Of a stretch of 64,000 bases of DNA, positions 35,638 to 47,348 are shown piece after piece. The translations under genes were made by a program, and so were the position numbers. Source of the stretch: Hepsetus odoe (lineage: Eukaryota; Chordata; Actinopteri; Characiformes; Hepsetidae); the NCBI GenBank assembly GCA_017165825.1, contig CM029369.1, forward strand, positions 5,689,433 to 5,753,432, given 5' to 3'. Under the pieces are notes generated by a model that worked only from the letters and a program-made list of their open reading frames with translations, was not told the origin of the DNA and did not search any database. How positions within the stretch are numbered: the stretch's first letter is position 1; the number at the start of each line of letters is the position of its first letter.

Positions 35638-37482
35638 ACATAGTGTGCTGTTGTGGTGTGTGTACACCTGAACGGTTGGTGTAAGATGCCCTTTTAACAC
35701 AGCATTCATATCACTAATTAAATTTGAACTGCACACAGACAGTGCTTTAACACATGCATGCAAACAGCAAGCATCCAGAAACCACATTCAGCTTCATCAG
35801 CCACAGCCACCGCTGATGGGCACATGAATGATACCAAGACGCTGTGTATTAAACCTGTGACAGCTGAGTAAATATACCTGCTTTGATATAAGCTGGATCA
35901 AGTCTGAAAAAAATAGCGCCTTCGGAATTCCATTTAAAACCATGATACAGTGATGTCTGGTCCAGTATATTGAATTGGTCTGGACTGCGGCTATGAAAGG
36001 AGACACTAGTTGATATATGGTGCGGGTTATTTGATTCAAAGGACATTACGCTGAGATGTCTCCAGAAATATAAATGGATACAGTCATACAATCATATTTC
36101 TCCTGAGGAGCAGCATGCCTTGCTGTTTCTGAGGTGAGGGTGTCAGCGACGGGCGCTTCTACAGGGCCGTATCACAGCTACCGAGGCTACACATTTCTCT
36201 TCGGTTTTCATGGCCCACTTTTTCAATCATTTCAGCTCCCTTTTTTCCAACAGGTCCTGAGAAGAAAACGCATTCTTGCATAAATGAATAAATATTTGCT
36301 TCTCAGCATAACTTATATAATAAACTACTCCTGAATGTGCTTTAGTGGTCCAGCAGAGCAACTCACTTTCCTACAGATGGTTCCCTGAGTTTGAGATTAG
36401 GGCTAAAAACAGAGTGCAGTGATTTATATTCTAATGACCATCATATTGCACCAGAAATCACTGACTGTCTGACCTTTGTCAGCAAAAAAATGTATTTTAT
36501 TATTCAGAAATGACCTAATAATAATAAAACAAATGAGTAGACAGTGTTATTTGAACTCACAGCATTTAGTGCAGAACGCTGTAGCCCTTTAATAATACTG
36601 ATTATTAAACTCAAATATGAGAAAACTGCATGACTGTGCACATCCCAAGGTGAAATGAAGCAATAGCTTCACAGCTAAGGCTTATACAATGGCTGGTCTG
36701 TGATGGACAGAAGTTTGGGAAAAGTGGGTCACTCTGTGACAGAGTAGCCACCAGGTCAACCCTGTCAGTTTTAATCAATGCCACTGTGTATTCTCCAAGC
36801 TCAAATCATCATGAACTGCACAGCCAACCATAAGAACTCCCTTTGTTTGGGAAAACTGTTTCGGGCTGTTAATGTCAAGCTGAAAACATCCTTCAAAACT
36901 GCATGCTTCTGGCAATAGCTTATCCTTACTGGTCAGGTTTCAAGTTCTCTCTAAAATTGGCAAGCATGTGCTACATGCTGTGTTTCTCTGGGACCCTCTA
37001 TATCGTCTGAGCAAGTAGTGGAGTTCTTGAATATTTCCACCTCTAATGTCCCTTGGTAAATAAAGAAGTGGTTTCTATTCTACTGTAACTGTCATTTTAT
37101 GTTTATGGGAATATTATTCACAGTTCAGATTCTGAGAAATGAAGAGGTCATTTGAAAGTGCATCCTCCTGTTTCATCATACTTACAAGGAAATACGAGCT
37201 AAAAAGCTACTGGCGACTGTTAAGACAACTGCTAAGACTGAGAGCTTGATGTCTGTGGAAGTCTGTTTATAATTAAAGACAACAAAGAAACAATGACCAT
37301 ATTAACATGAAAATGCACAACCTAATAATTAACGTGGTGACAACAGTAAAAACACAGAAACACAGTATAGCAACAGTAAAACTACATAGATTTTAAAAAG
37401 ACGCATACATTTGACAATCCAGAAACACCTGGGATGGGAGCGTTCACAGACAAAACACAGGCTACAACACAGACCAAGGTCA
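35638..37482. other. Unique non-coding DNA
   Basis: No mobile element recognised. Minus-strand frames at 35,797-36,091 overlap in two phases and have no domain. Confidence 0.6.
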
Positions 37483-37665
37483 GCGGGCCTAGTGATTAGG
37501 GAGTTGGCCCAAGAACCAGAAGCTGTAGATTGCCCTGAGGTACCCTTGAGGAAGGTACCATCCCCATCACTGCTCCCTGGGCACTTTAAATAACTGCCCC
37601 CTGCTGTGTATGGTTAAAATGCAGATGATGTATTTTGTTGTGTTTCTCTGTCACTTTCACATTTT
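37483..37665 (+). mobile_element. Family-A SINE with internal deletion
   Basis: Head GCGGGCCTAGTGATTAGGG, then the B-box region is mostly missing (AGAAGCTGTAGATTGCCC joins directly to the body), body GAGGTACCCTTGAGGAAGG, and a shortened tail. Confidence 0.75.
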
Positions 37666-38659
37666 TTTCTTTCCTTTACCTTTATCAATGTAATAATTTC
37701 AGAAACTAGGGCCTAAAGGACACTTCACTTAACTGGGGAAGAGAGAAGGCAAGTAAGCTCAGGCAGTGGGATGCTTCATTGACTCCAAATTCCTCATCAA
37801 GCTTTTGAGGGACATGCTGGACTAACTTATCTCGCAACTTACAAAATTTAATGGATCTGCTGCATTTGGTGGAAGGTTCTAGGTACACATTCAGATGTTT
37901 AGATGAGTCGGAAGTGTAACAAGTTGGGTTGTGATAGATGGCAAACGGTCATTCTAGAAATGTTACTTGCAAATTAATATATATGTTAAAAAGTCTGGTT
38001 TTGCTGACTTCACTTGAACTTGTATTAAAAATCATATTCAGCAGTTTTAAAAGTTTAAATTGAACTAGCAGAAGGAAGCTACAAAAGTATCCAGTTGCAG
38101 TGATTTTGTCTTGCATGCCAAGGAGAGGATTTAACAGAAACAGAGAGATTGATCTACATACTGAAAATCACTGTTTAAAAGCCATTAAAAAATGTACCAA
38201 TGAGTAGACCTTAGAATCTGTTCTTGAGTGGAAAGAAAGGGCAAAGTATTATAGAATTCATAATATATTACATCAATATATAGCAGGCTTGATTTGAGCA
38301 AATGCCCCGCTTCATTCATAGTTTATACCTGAGCTACCATCAACTAAAGATGACACATTTCTGAAAACAAACCCATCAAAATAGATTTGAAAATTCTCAT
38401 ATATGCATTCCAGCCCAAGAGAAGTTGAATGACTGAAAACATCACAGCTTGGGAAGAACGTATATGATATATGAAGCTGAAGGCAGGACAAGACAACCTG
38501 CAGGTATTTTTACTGAAGGTCAGATACCTTTACAGCAAGTGTTTGTACATGCAAAACAATCAAAACTGCAAGGAGTGAAAATTGTTGATTTGATGCTGTT
38601 GGCCAAGCAAATATAATATAGAAAACACCTTAAAAAAAAAGAATACTACCAGCAGATCA
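37666..38659. other. Unique non-coding DNA
   Basis: No gene or repeat recognised. Confidence 0.55.
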
Positions 38660-39655
38660 GTCTTGAAAGTGAGCTGCAGCCTCCATGGATCTGACAAATT
38701 TGCCCATCACATTTTGGAACTCGAGATCATGTCAACACTCCATTGAAGCCCTGTGTCAATACTCGATGTTACTCATACCCATGTTACTCAAACAATTCAA
38801 CAATTTCGATAGCATGGCAGAGCATATCAATCTGCTTTAAGAGACCACTTCCATTAAGGAACACTGTTACCATGAAGGGCTAAACGTGGTCTGAAACAAT
38901 GTTGAGTTCAATGGTATGTGCAAAACACCACTGCTAGACCAGCTTGCCTTCCTCCTATAATGCATCTGGGTGCCATCTCTTTTTGAGGAAAGCAATACTC
39001 ACACACCAGGCTAACCACATCAGAATCAGAAAGCACATATACAGTACTGTCCAAAAGTTTTAGGCAGGTGTGGAAAAAATGCTGTAAACAAAGAACGCTT
39101 TCAGAAATGGAAGTGTTAATCATTTATTTTCTTCAATCAACAAAATGCAGTGAATGAACAAAAGAGAATCTAAATCAAATCAATATTTGGTGTGACCACC
39201 CTTTGCCTTCAAAACAGCATCAATTCTTCTAGGTACACTTGCACACAGTTTTTGAAGGAACTCGGCTGGTAGGTCGTTCCAAACATCTTGGAGAACTGAG
39301 CACAGATCTCCTGTGGATGTAGCTTCCTCACATCCTTCTGTCTCTTCATGTGATCCAGACACACTGGATGATGTTGAGATCAGGGCTCTGTGGGGCCAGA
39401 AGAACTGATGCTGGTTTGAAGGCAAAAGGTCGTAACACCAAATATTGATTTGATTAAGATTTTTCTTTTGTTCGCTCACTTTGCATTTTGTAAATTGATC
39501 AAAATAAACAATCATTATTTATATTTCTGAAAGTGTTCTTTGTTTACAGCATTTTGCCACACCTGCCTAAAACTTTCGCACAGTACTGTATATGTACAAT
39601 CTGACCAGACACTGTTCTTTCAGTGCTCCATGGTGTAATTCTATTGCTCATGTGT
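38660..39655 (-). mobile_element. Old DNA-transposon relic split by a MITE
   Basis: The parts 38,660-39,037 and 39,591-39,655 look like one antisense coding relic of a common fish interspersed repeat. It has phrases such as AACACTGTTACCATGAAGGG, CATCTCTTTTTGAGGAAAGC and, across the MITE, ATCTGACCAGACACTGTTC and CAGTGCTCCATGG. I recognise the phrases but not the superfamily with certainty. No open transposase remains. The TA-flanked MITE at 39,042-39,588 interrupts it. Confidence 0.45.
39042..39588 (-). mobile_element. Tc1-like MITE carrying a transposase C-terminal remnant
   Basis: A 547-base element with CAGTACTGT/ACAGTACTG ends and a TA on both sides (39,040-39,041 and 39,589-39,590). The inverted repeats are long (about 190 bases). 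On the minus strand the left repeat encodes the very end of a Tc1-family transposase (ending DAVLKAKGGHTKY), preceded by about 60 residues of the C-terminal region (DVWNDLPAEFLQKLCASVPR). The right repeat contains a mirrored copy of the same coding end. No DNA-binding or catalytic domain is left. The 111-codon frame here is a remnant, not a gene. A near twin is at 60,082-60,626. Confidence 0.9.
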
Positions 39656-39674
39656 TAAGTGAAGAAATTGAAAA

Positions 39675-39910
39675 GGTGAAAGTGACGATTTTTGTCATTG
39701 TGAAACACAACACAGCGAGCCACAATGAAATGTAACCCCTGTTTTTTACCCATACACACCGTGCAGCAGAGGGTAGCTATTTAAAGTGCCCGGGGAGCAG
39801 TGACGGGGAGGGTGCCTTGCTCAAGGGTACCTCAGGGCAACCTACTGCTGTGGGATTTGAACCCATGGCCTTCTGATCCTGGGGCCTAGACCCTAACCAC
39901 TAGGCCACTG
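39675..39910 (-). mobile_element. Family-A SINE, antisense
   Basis: Reversed tail GGTGAAAGTGACGATTTTTG, body AGGGTGCCTTGCTCAAGG, B box GGGATTTGAACCCATGG, head CCCTAACCACTAGGCCACTG. Close to complete. Confidence 0.85.
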
Positions 39911-40184
39911 TTGTAAATGGTGCATTTTGAATTGAAAGGTGGGCACTTGGGGATGTTGATGGCTAAGCATCTACAGTCTGCCTGACATACATATCTGTGG
40001 GCTGTAAACTTGCAAACTTCATGGAGACAGGATCTAGACTGTCCCAACTGAATGGTATCTCATCTAGTTCAAACCACTAAGTTATAAACATCTTTTGGTC
40101 TCAGATCTTGTTTTTGGGTTTATAATAATGAAAATATAGAAAATAACAGATGTCTTATAGGAAGTGGGATGTCTGGATGGACAA
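39911..40184. other. Unique non-coding DNA
   Basis: Short spacer between a SINE and the Tc1 relic; nothing recognised. Confidence 0.5.
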
Positions 40185-40186
40185 TA

Positions 40187-41699
40187 CAGTCATGGCAAAA
40201 AGTTTTGAGAATGACAAAAATATTAATTTTCACAAAGTCTGCTGCCTCAGTTTTTATGATGGCAATTTGCATAAACTCTGGAATATTAGGAAGATGATCA
40301 GATGAATTGCAATTATTTGCAAAGTCCTTTGCCATCTTCTTCTTTTTTTTTCAGCTGCTCTTGTTTAGGGGTCGCCACAGCAGATCAACTGTCTCGATTT
40401 CAAAGTCCCTCTTTGCCATGAAAATCCATTTAATCCCAAGAAAACAATTTCTGCTGCTTCTCAACCACAAAAGGACCTGCTGACATCATGTCAGTGATCC
40501 ACTTGTTAACACAGGTGAGAGTGTTGAGGAAGACGAGGCTGAAGATCACTCTGTCAAGCTGATTGAGTCAGAATAGGAGACTGGATGCTTTAAAAGGAGG
40601 GTGGTGCTTGAAATCATTGTTCGTCCTCTGGTAACCATGGTTACCTGCAAGGAAACATGTGTAGTCTCCACTGCTTTGCACAAAAAGGGTTTCACAGGCA
40701 ACAATACTGCTGCTAGTAAGATCAACCATTCATCAGATCATCAAGAACATAGAGGAGAGAGGTTCAGTTGTTGTGAAGAGGCTTCAAGATGCCCAAAAAA
40801 GTCCAGCAATTAGCAGGATCTCCTAAAGTGGATTCAACTGTGGGTTCGGAGCATCTCCAGTCCAGGTCTTGCTCAGGAGTGGCAGCAGGCATGTGTGAGT
40901 TCATCTGTACACACAGTGAGGCAAAGACTTTTGGGGGAAGGGCTGGTGTCAAGCAGGGCAGCAAAGAAGACACTTCTCTCCAAGAAAATCATTGGGGACA
41001 GACTGATCTTCTGCAAAACGTACAGGGATTGGACTGCTGAGAACTGGGATATAGTCATTTTCTCTGTTGAATGCCCTTTCTGATCGTTTGGGGCATCCGG
41101 AAGAAAGATTGTCCAGAGAAGAAAAGGTGAGCGCTATCATTACTCCTGCATTGAGACCATTTATGCGTGGAGCTTCTCAGTCAAGGGAGTGACTCACTCA
41201 CAATTTTGCTGAACAACATATCCATAAATAAAGAACGGCACCAAAACATCCTCCGAGAGCAAATTCTCCAAACCATCCAAGAACAGTTTGGTGAAGAGCA
41301 AGGCCTTTTCCAGCTTGATGGACACTGTGCCACAAAGCAAAAGTAATAACTGAGTGTTTCAGAGAACAAAACATCAAAATTTTGGGTGCATGGCCTCCCC
41401 AGACCTTAATTCCCCAGATCACTGAGAACTTGTGGTCAATCATCAAGAAGCAGGTGGACAAACAAAAACCCACAAACTCCAATCATTGATTAAGCAAGAA
41501 TGAACTGCCATCAGTCAGGATTTTTCCCAGAAGTTGATTGACAGCATGCCAGGTGGAACTGCAGAGCTCTTGAAAAAGAAGAACCAACACGGCAAACATT
41601 GGTTCTGCATAAATTAGATTTAATATAACTTAATTAACAAACTTTATTTGAAAAACAACATGTGTCATTTTCAGTTCACAAAACATTTGACCACAGCTG
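40187..41699 (+). pseudogene. Dead Tc1-like transposon with transposase pseudogene
   Basis: About 1.5 kb with a CAGTCATGG start, TA at 40,185-40,186 and a diverged reverse-oriented end before TA at 41,700-41,701. The pseudogene runs from about 40,639 (MVTCKETCVVSTALHKKGF, the helix-turn-helix DNA-binding part) to about 41,610. Catalytic DDE/D state: the first Asp is replaced by Val at 41,066-41,068 (VIFSVECPF); the second Asp remains (FQLDG, codon 41,317-41,319); the catalytic Glu is kept at 41,426-41,428 but a TGA stop sits directly before it. Frameshifts occur throughout. A 65-base LINE end interrupts the 5' non-coding part. It is of the Tc1 group common in fish and clearly inactive. Confidence 0.9.
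40336..40400 (-). mobile_element. Very short RTE-type LINE insertion inside the Tc1 relic
   Basis: Antisense LINE 3' end (CAGCTGCTCTTGTTTAGG, GGGTCGCCACAGCAGATC), with a CTTCTTC/T tract on the left as its reversed tail. The target is duplicated: CAAAGTCCTTTGCCAT at 40,320-40,335 and CAAAGTCCCTCTTTGCCAT at 40,401-40,419, the left copy lacking three bases. Confidence 0.8.
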
Positions 41700-41701
41700 T
41701 A

Positions 41702-44069
41702 GACACATGGCTTGAATTTTAACAAATTTGGATGAAGCTATGTGACTGGACTGCAGATCACCAGTTGTTCAGGAGTACAGACACTCAAATGCCAGAAGGC
41801 TTGAAACAATAAGCCAATAGCCTGTGGTTATGCTACACTTGAAAGATCTCAGCACTCACATATTCTGATTGTTGAAGTGAGATTTCTTAGACACTTTTTC
41901 ACTGTTAAATATCACATGAGTCTGCAGAGTCAGAGTTAGATGCAGAATTAGGCACGTGGGTGGGTACAATCAAAGAAATTAATCATCGGCAAAACTGCAT
42001 TTAGTAGTCATGATTTTAATTAAATTAGAAGTTCAAGACGAAAGCAAACTGAATTAGGGTCTCAAGTTTTGTGCTGAAGTAAAATTCCTTTATTGATTTT
42101 CTTTTTTTTTTCACTTGCACTAATTTATTGATTTGTTATGAGCTCATTAGCTTCATACTGAGAATATCAGGGGATGACCGGCATGGGTAATACTGAACAT
42201 TTATCTCTTAATACTCCATATATTACAAAAGCAATTATAGTGCTAGCAGGTTCTTTGCCTGCCTGATTTGTAATACCAAGAATGTCCTGACCAACCAAAT
42301 AAAATATAACATCAAAAAGGGGTAATTTAAGGAGCAGCATGAACTACATATATCCAAATGGGCTGCAGATTTAGACTAGTTCAGTCTTTACTCCTTTCCA
42401 GTTTGTTTTTTATTACTTCTCAGGAAATGTTCCTTCAGATGTCCAAACCTTAATCCTTTTCTTATTAGCTGCCTGGAGTAATCAAACTGAGAGCGACAAG
42501 TCAATGTGATAGACAAGTGGCTGTTTACCAATATACTGCTGAGGTGTAGGAGAGGGGTGGAAATCCTTTAAATCAACTTTATTTGGATGCAAGATATGAT
42601 ATGAATGTATCTTTAACCAATTTAGTTGCTAAAGATATGCACGCCAAAATCATTAAGCAGTCAAATCAAATCCACAGGAATCATAACTGACAACAAGAGC
42701 TACCACCACAACTATAATGGCTTGGTTGTTGTTTTCCAAGCAGCTTTCCGAAGGCCCCTCCCTTATCCTCTGCCTTGTCAAATTCAAGAAAAAAACTGCA
42801 AAACCAAAATAAACAAACAGGCAGATTGTGATTGCAAGAACGCCCATGTATCATCTGCAGAGCTGCTTCTTCCTCCTACTGGAGCCGTAATCTAATGGGC
42901 TTGAGCTCAGGAATAATTCATGCAGGATCCCTGGCAGGCAGCGGAGGGGCCGGGGTGACCTCATGCTGGCAGCGGCTGTGTGAAAAATAGATTCAGCAGT
43001 GGTCAGAGGCACTACATGGGCCGATATGTGACAAGGGGGGTGGATATTGCCATGTTGATCTGACAGGAGGAATAGAGAACCTATTGGGTTGATTGACAGG
43101 AGGAAGGCCTGTTTACCGACGGGCCCCCCACAGGTGAGACCTAGGCTAGATTCTCATGCGGGTCAGGTAGCATGCTCCATTTCCTCGCCTGTCAACGCAG
43201 ACAAGCTGAAACACCAGACTTTTGACACTGGCGTTTCCCCATCCCTCAGTCTGCCAGACATGCTGAATGGAAAATCAGTCTTGGCGTTCAGACTGCTGCC
43301 TGAAGGGGCTCAGGTCAGCCTTCTTTAGCTCTGTGTTATTTTCTGAGAGAAATAGTTAAAACCTGATCCATTTCCTTATTATTATTTCACACCATGGAAA
43401 TGTCACTCGCTAGATTCTGTTTGTATGCAGTCTGACCTCCCTGGATTTGCTTTTCCTTTTCAATCTGATGTTTCTCATTTCAGGCTTGACCAAAGAAAGA
43501 CTGGACCCAGTCTCAAAAACCTTATCAATTTCCCCTATTGTAATTCAGGGCAGGTTTCGACAAGTATGTAATGTGAAACCAGGAACTTTTTCAAGGTTAC
43601 ACAGTCTCCCCCAGCTGGGTTCTCCGTAGGATCTGCATGGGTTTTTCCAGCTGTGAGCACCATGCTGCGTTAAACGCTGTCAAGTGTTGTAGTCACTGCA
43701 GGAAATGTTAGCTCTTAGTTCTCCTTAAGTCACTTACCAGTGCCATTGCTGGCAGGATGAATGTAAAAGGTGACATCAGGTAGATCAAAGCCCCTGGAAT
43801 ACAGACAGCAGTATGTTCAGGCAAAATTAACTACATATACAATTATCCTTACTTCAGGGGCAAAAGCTAAATACGCTTAACATTTAGCACCAGAATGAAG
43901 AGGATTCTGTGATGGTAATTTTCAGAACATGATATGACATAAAACATGACAAAAGAAACGCTATAACGTAAAAAACCTCAACATGGAACCCCTGAATCCT
44001 CAACATGGAAGCAGACAGTATACACAGCTCACAGACACACTTTCACTCTGGGAAGCTTATGCTGCTTGC
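41702..44069. other. Unique non-coding DNA
   Basis: No gene recognised. The block 42,880-43,330 is GC-richer, complex and repeat-free, with an 79-codon frame of no known domain. It is a candidate for conservation testing. Confidence 0.55.
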
Positions 44070-44342
44070 AATTTGAAAGTGAGTGAAAGTGAAAGTGAAG
44101 TGAAAGTGACAACCCTCGTCATTGCGAGGTCACAGCACAGCAAGCGTGAACCACAACAAAATTGGACCTCTGCTTTTAACCCATGCACCGTGCAGCAGTG
44201 GGCAGCTATTGAAAGCGCCCGGGGAGCAGTGATGGGGACGGTACCTTGCTCAGGGGTACCTCAGGGCAACCTACTTGTGAGGGAATCGAACCCACAATCT
44301 TCCGATGCGGGGGCAACTCCCTAACCACTAGGCCACCGCTGC
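44070..44342 (-). mobile_element. Family-A SINE, antisense, first of a head-to-tail pair
   Basis: Has an expanded reversed tail (several GTGAAA units at 44,077-44,110), then the CATTGCGAGGTCACAGCACA body, GGGGACGGTACCTTGCTCAG, B box GGAATCGAACCCAC, and the complete head CCTAACCACTAGGCCACCG. The two promoter boxes are well kept. Confidence 0.9.
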
Positions 44343-44571
44343 AAGTGACTAGTCCTGTCATTGTGAAAGTGACTATTCCTGTCATTGTGAGTACACAGCA
44401 CAACACACAGTGAACCACAGTGAAATTACACCTCTGCATTTTATCCACACACAAACACGTGCAGCAGGGGGCACCTATTGAAAGTGTCCAGGGAGCGGTG
44501 AGGTTGACAGTACCTCAAGGGTACCTCAGGGCAACCTACTGGTCTGGGATTCCAACCCACAATCTTCTGAT
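44343..44571 (-). mobile_element. Family-A SINE, antisense, second of a pair
   Basis: Directly follows the previous copy in the same orientation. It has a locally duplicated tail (two GTGACTA-CCTGTCATTGTG units at 44,346-44,386), the usual body, and stops at AACCCACAATCTTCTGAT with the extreme head missing. Confidence 0.85.
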
Positions 44572-46702
44572 AGCTCAAAAAATTGCCAATAGTTCAAAAT
44601 AGAAGAAATTATTATTATTAAAAATAATTTCACATTTCACAAATAGACAAAACTAAATGTTTAGGTTAATCCAATTAATATATTGATTAAAAAATCAGGT
44701 TTGTTTCAGTTTTGCTGGATATAAAGCCACTAGGGGGCTCCACAAAAAGGCTGGTAGCAACAGGAACAACATGGAATCTACAAGAACCTGAACATTCCTC
44801 CACTTAATAGAAATGATGAACAGTAATAAGCAGCAAAGGTTTCCAAATTTCAAATCAATTTTCTAGTCCTGGATTTTGTAACCGCTATGTGTGTATGATG
44901 TAGCAAGTCATTCAAACAAGCACCAGTGAGTAAAAGCTGAGACCGGATACTGGATTTGAGTATGAGTTTGAAGAAATGTGGTATAAATAACTGGTATAAA
45001 GGTATCAGAGAAATGGTGTGTCATGACAAGTCACCTGAGACATTTAGTAGCAGAAACTGTTGCTAATACACCAAAGAAAACTTTAGCTCAAATTTAAAAA
45101 CGGTTGCTTCCCTGTTCTTCACAAATAGAAATAAAAGAAATGTGTGAGCAAGGAGATCATTTATACAGCTGACAAAGATCACTGAAAATATGTCGGAGCA
45201 CATTCTCAAATACAGACCTTTCTTTTTTATCTTTGTATTTAATTTCATGTCCAATCAAAGGTCAATCACTGAGTCTAATTTATTTAAAGATTCACTCGTG
45301 CTAACCCAACTCCCAAGTTCTCCGTCAATCAAATGTGAACAATGACTCACAACTTCAGCTGACTTTCTCTGGAAAACATCGCCTGTGTGTTCAGCTCTCA
45401 CCGTTCCAGCATTCCTTCGACCGAGGCTTCATACTAGCTGAAAAATGCCCGCCGAATTTAACCTGACACCAAAGGAAGGCCGCTGTCTGAAGTCACCTCT
45501 GATGCCACGATCACTGAAATGCCTTCAGTAGGAGTCGTGGGCAGATCACAGGCAAAGTGTCATGGGAGAGTGATTATGCAGGGGTCTCTTGGCTTGGACT
45601 GGTACAGATGTTATTTGCTCTGCCATGACATCTTTATGGAAACATTTTCATTGAAAATGATGTTAGAATGCACACCTAACTGCTCGTACGCACCGTATCA
45701 CAGGACCTGTCAGAGAAGGTGTCATTTCCGTGGACAGAAAGCAGCAGGATTTTGTGTGGTGCCAGAAAATATTAATCACAGTACCCTGGTATATTATAGC
45801 TCCATATTATTGTGAGCATTTTGATAAAGCTGGGAGTATTAAAATTTGAACATTTAAATTACATGTACACATCATTCTGCAGGATCTTGCCTAGCAGAGG
45901 ATATTAGCAGTCAAGAATACTAATTACTGTCTGTCAGAAATATTCAAAACAGTACCTAAACCTTCGCCAGGACGAGCTCTGGGTGCACCAAAAAAGAGAA
46001 GCACAGATGAAGTTTTATGGGGCATAAAAAAGAACTGTACTGTTTTCCTGGAGCTGGTAAATGACTCAAATGTCAGATGTCCTGATTTGAGTTCCCCCAA
46101 GCACCAAGTATTTGTCTTACTAACCATCAACTGACCTTTAAGGTAAGGTAACACTTTGGTTCTTGATGTGCTGCCCAGAGTCATTGGGTCACCAAAGGTT
46201 AACCTTATTTACTTCTTAAGCCTGTTTGTCAATCACACACTGAAGTAAACCAGTTGTGTTTCATTTTTCATTAGTTCTTTCTCATAGGAGCCGCAAAATG
46301 CAATTTTGCTATTGGGTTTTTGAAGTCTCGCAGTTGAACTATACATTTACGTGCATGTGTGATATATAAAATTGAAAACTGAAATTGTGACTTTGTAGGT
46401 AGGCAAACATTTCAAGTCAACATTTGTTCAATTGTTTCCATATTTATTTGAAATCTACATCACAGCTTTTCAGCTTGGTCATTTGTGTTGTCTTTGTTCC
46501 AAACTCTACATTTATTTATTGTCATTCTATTTTACACGAATATTTGTCAGATATTTTTAGATTGCTAAATCTCCGTCCTCACTTTAAAAAAGGAGCCTTA
46601 GCAGTTTTAGTCTGAGAGTACATGCACTGTATCAGAGCACAATATTTAAACTAAAATGTGATTTAAGTAATGTATCAGTAATCACTAAATGGACATCCTT
46701 TT
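44572..46702. other. Unique non-coding DNA
   Basis: No mobile element recognised. The frames 45,519-45,815 and 45,924-46,184 have no domain. Confidence 0.6.
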
Positions 46703-46838
46703 TTATTCATTCATTCAATACTTAATCACTTATCCTGAGAAGGATTGTGGTCGGTGTGGGAGTCTATCCCAGCACAGACAAGGTGAGTGCTGCAGAGAAA
46801 CAGCCTGGACAGGTCATCAGTTCATAGCAGGGATTTAA
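46703..46838 (-). mobile_element. 3' part of a family-C repeat
   Basis: Begins with ATTCATTCATTCAATACTTA, continues through GAGTCTATCCCAGCAC and GCCTGGACAGGTCATCAG, then stops. The tRNA-like head is absent. Confidence 0.65.
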
Positions 46839-47199
46839 TTTATGAAGAATATATTCACGTTACTTAGACATACATTGGATAATAAGTACTGCCGTGTCGA
46901 ATCCATTTCAGCTGTCAGCAAATTACTGAAGCAGTGAGCAGCTTCTCAATTCTTTAACAACCATGTAGGAAGACAAATCCTGTGGTTGTTAAAAAGATAT
47001 TATTTGGAAGGGTCACATTGTTGCAAAAAAACAAAAACTGGAGATTACTGAAACTACTAAAATTAAGTTAAGAACTATCTAAGGTATTATTAAAGCCTGG
47101 ATTAAATGTTACCTCATATGTCTTATCCTGTTAGATGAATGATGTGATGAGCTAAAGTGCAATAGAAATTAAACAAATATTAAAAATTCTAATTGAACA
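46839..47199. other. Unique non-coding DNA
   Basis: AT-rich; nothing recognised. Confidence 0.5.
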
Positions 47200-47348
47200 C
47201 ATGCACAAGCAGCATTGGGCTCCAGGGCCTTCAGCCAGGGAGCAGTGTTGGTACCTTGCTCCAGGTTACCTCAGGAGAACCTACTGGTCCAGGATGAACC
47301 CACAACCCTCCTATCATTGGTCTTAAACCCTAGCCACTAGGCTACTGG
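47200..47348 (-). mobile_element. Partial family-A SINE, antisense
   Basis: Body GTTGGTACCTTGCTCCAGG and head CCCTAGCCACTAGGCTACTG remain; the tail region is missing. Confidence 0.75.

Noticed and set aside
39180..39515. 111-codon minus-strand frame as a transposase gene
   Set aside because: Only the last part matches a Tc1 transposase C-terminus; the DNA-binding and catalytic domains are absent.
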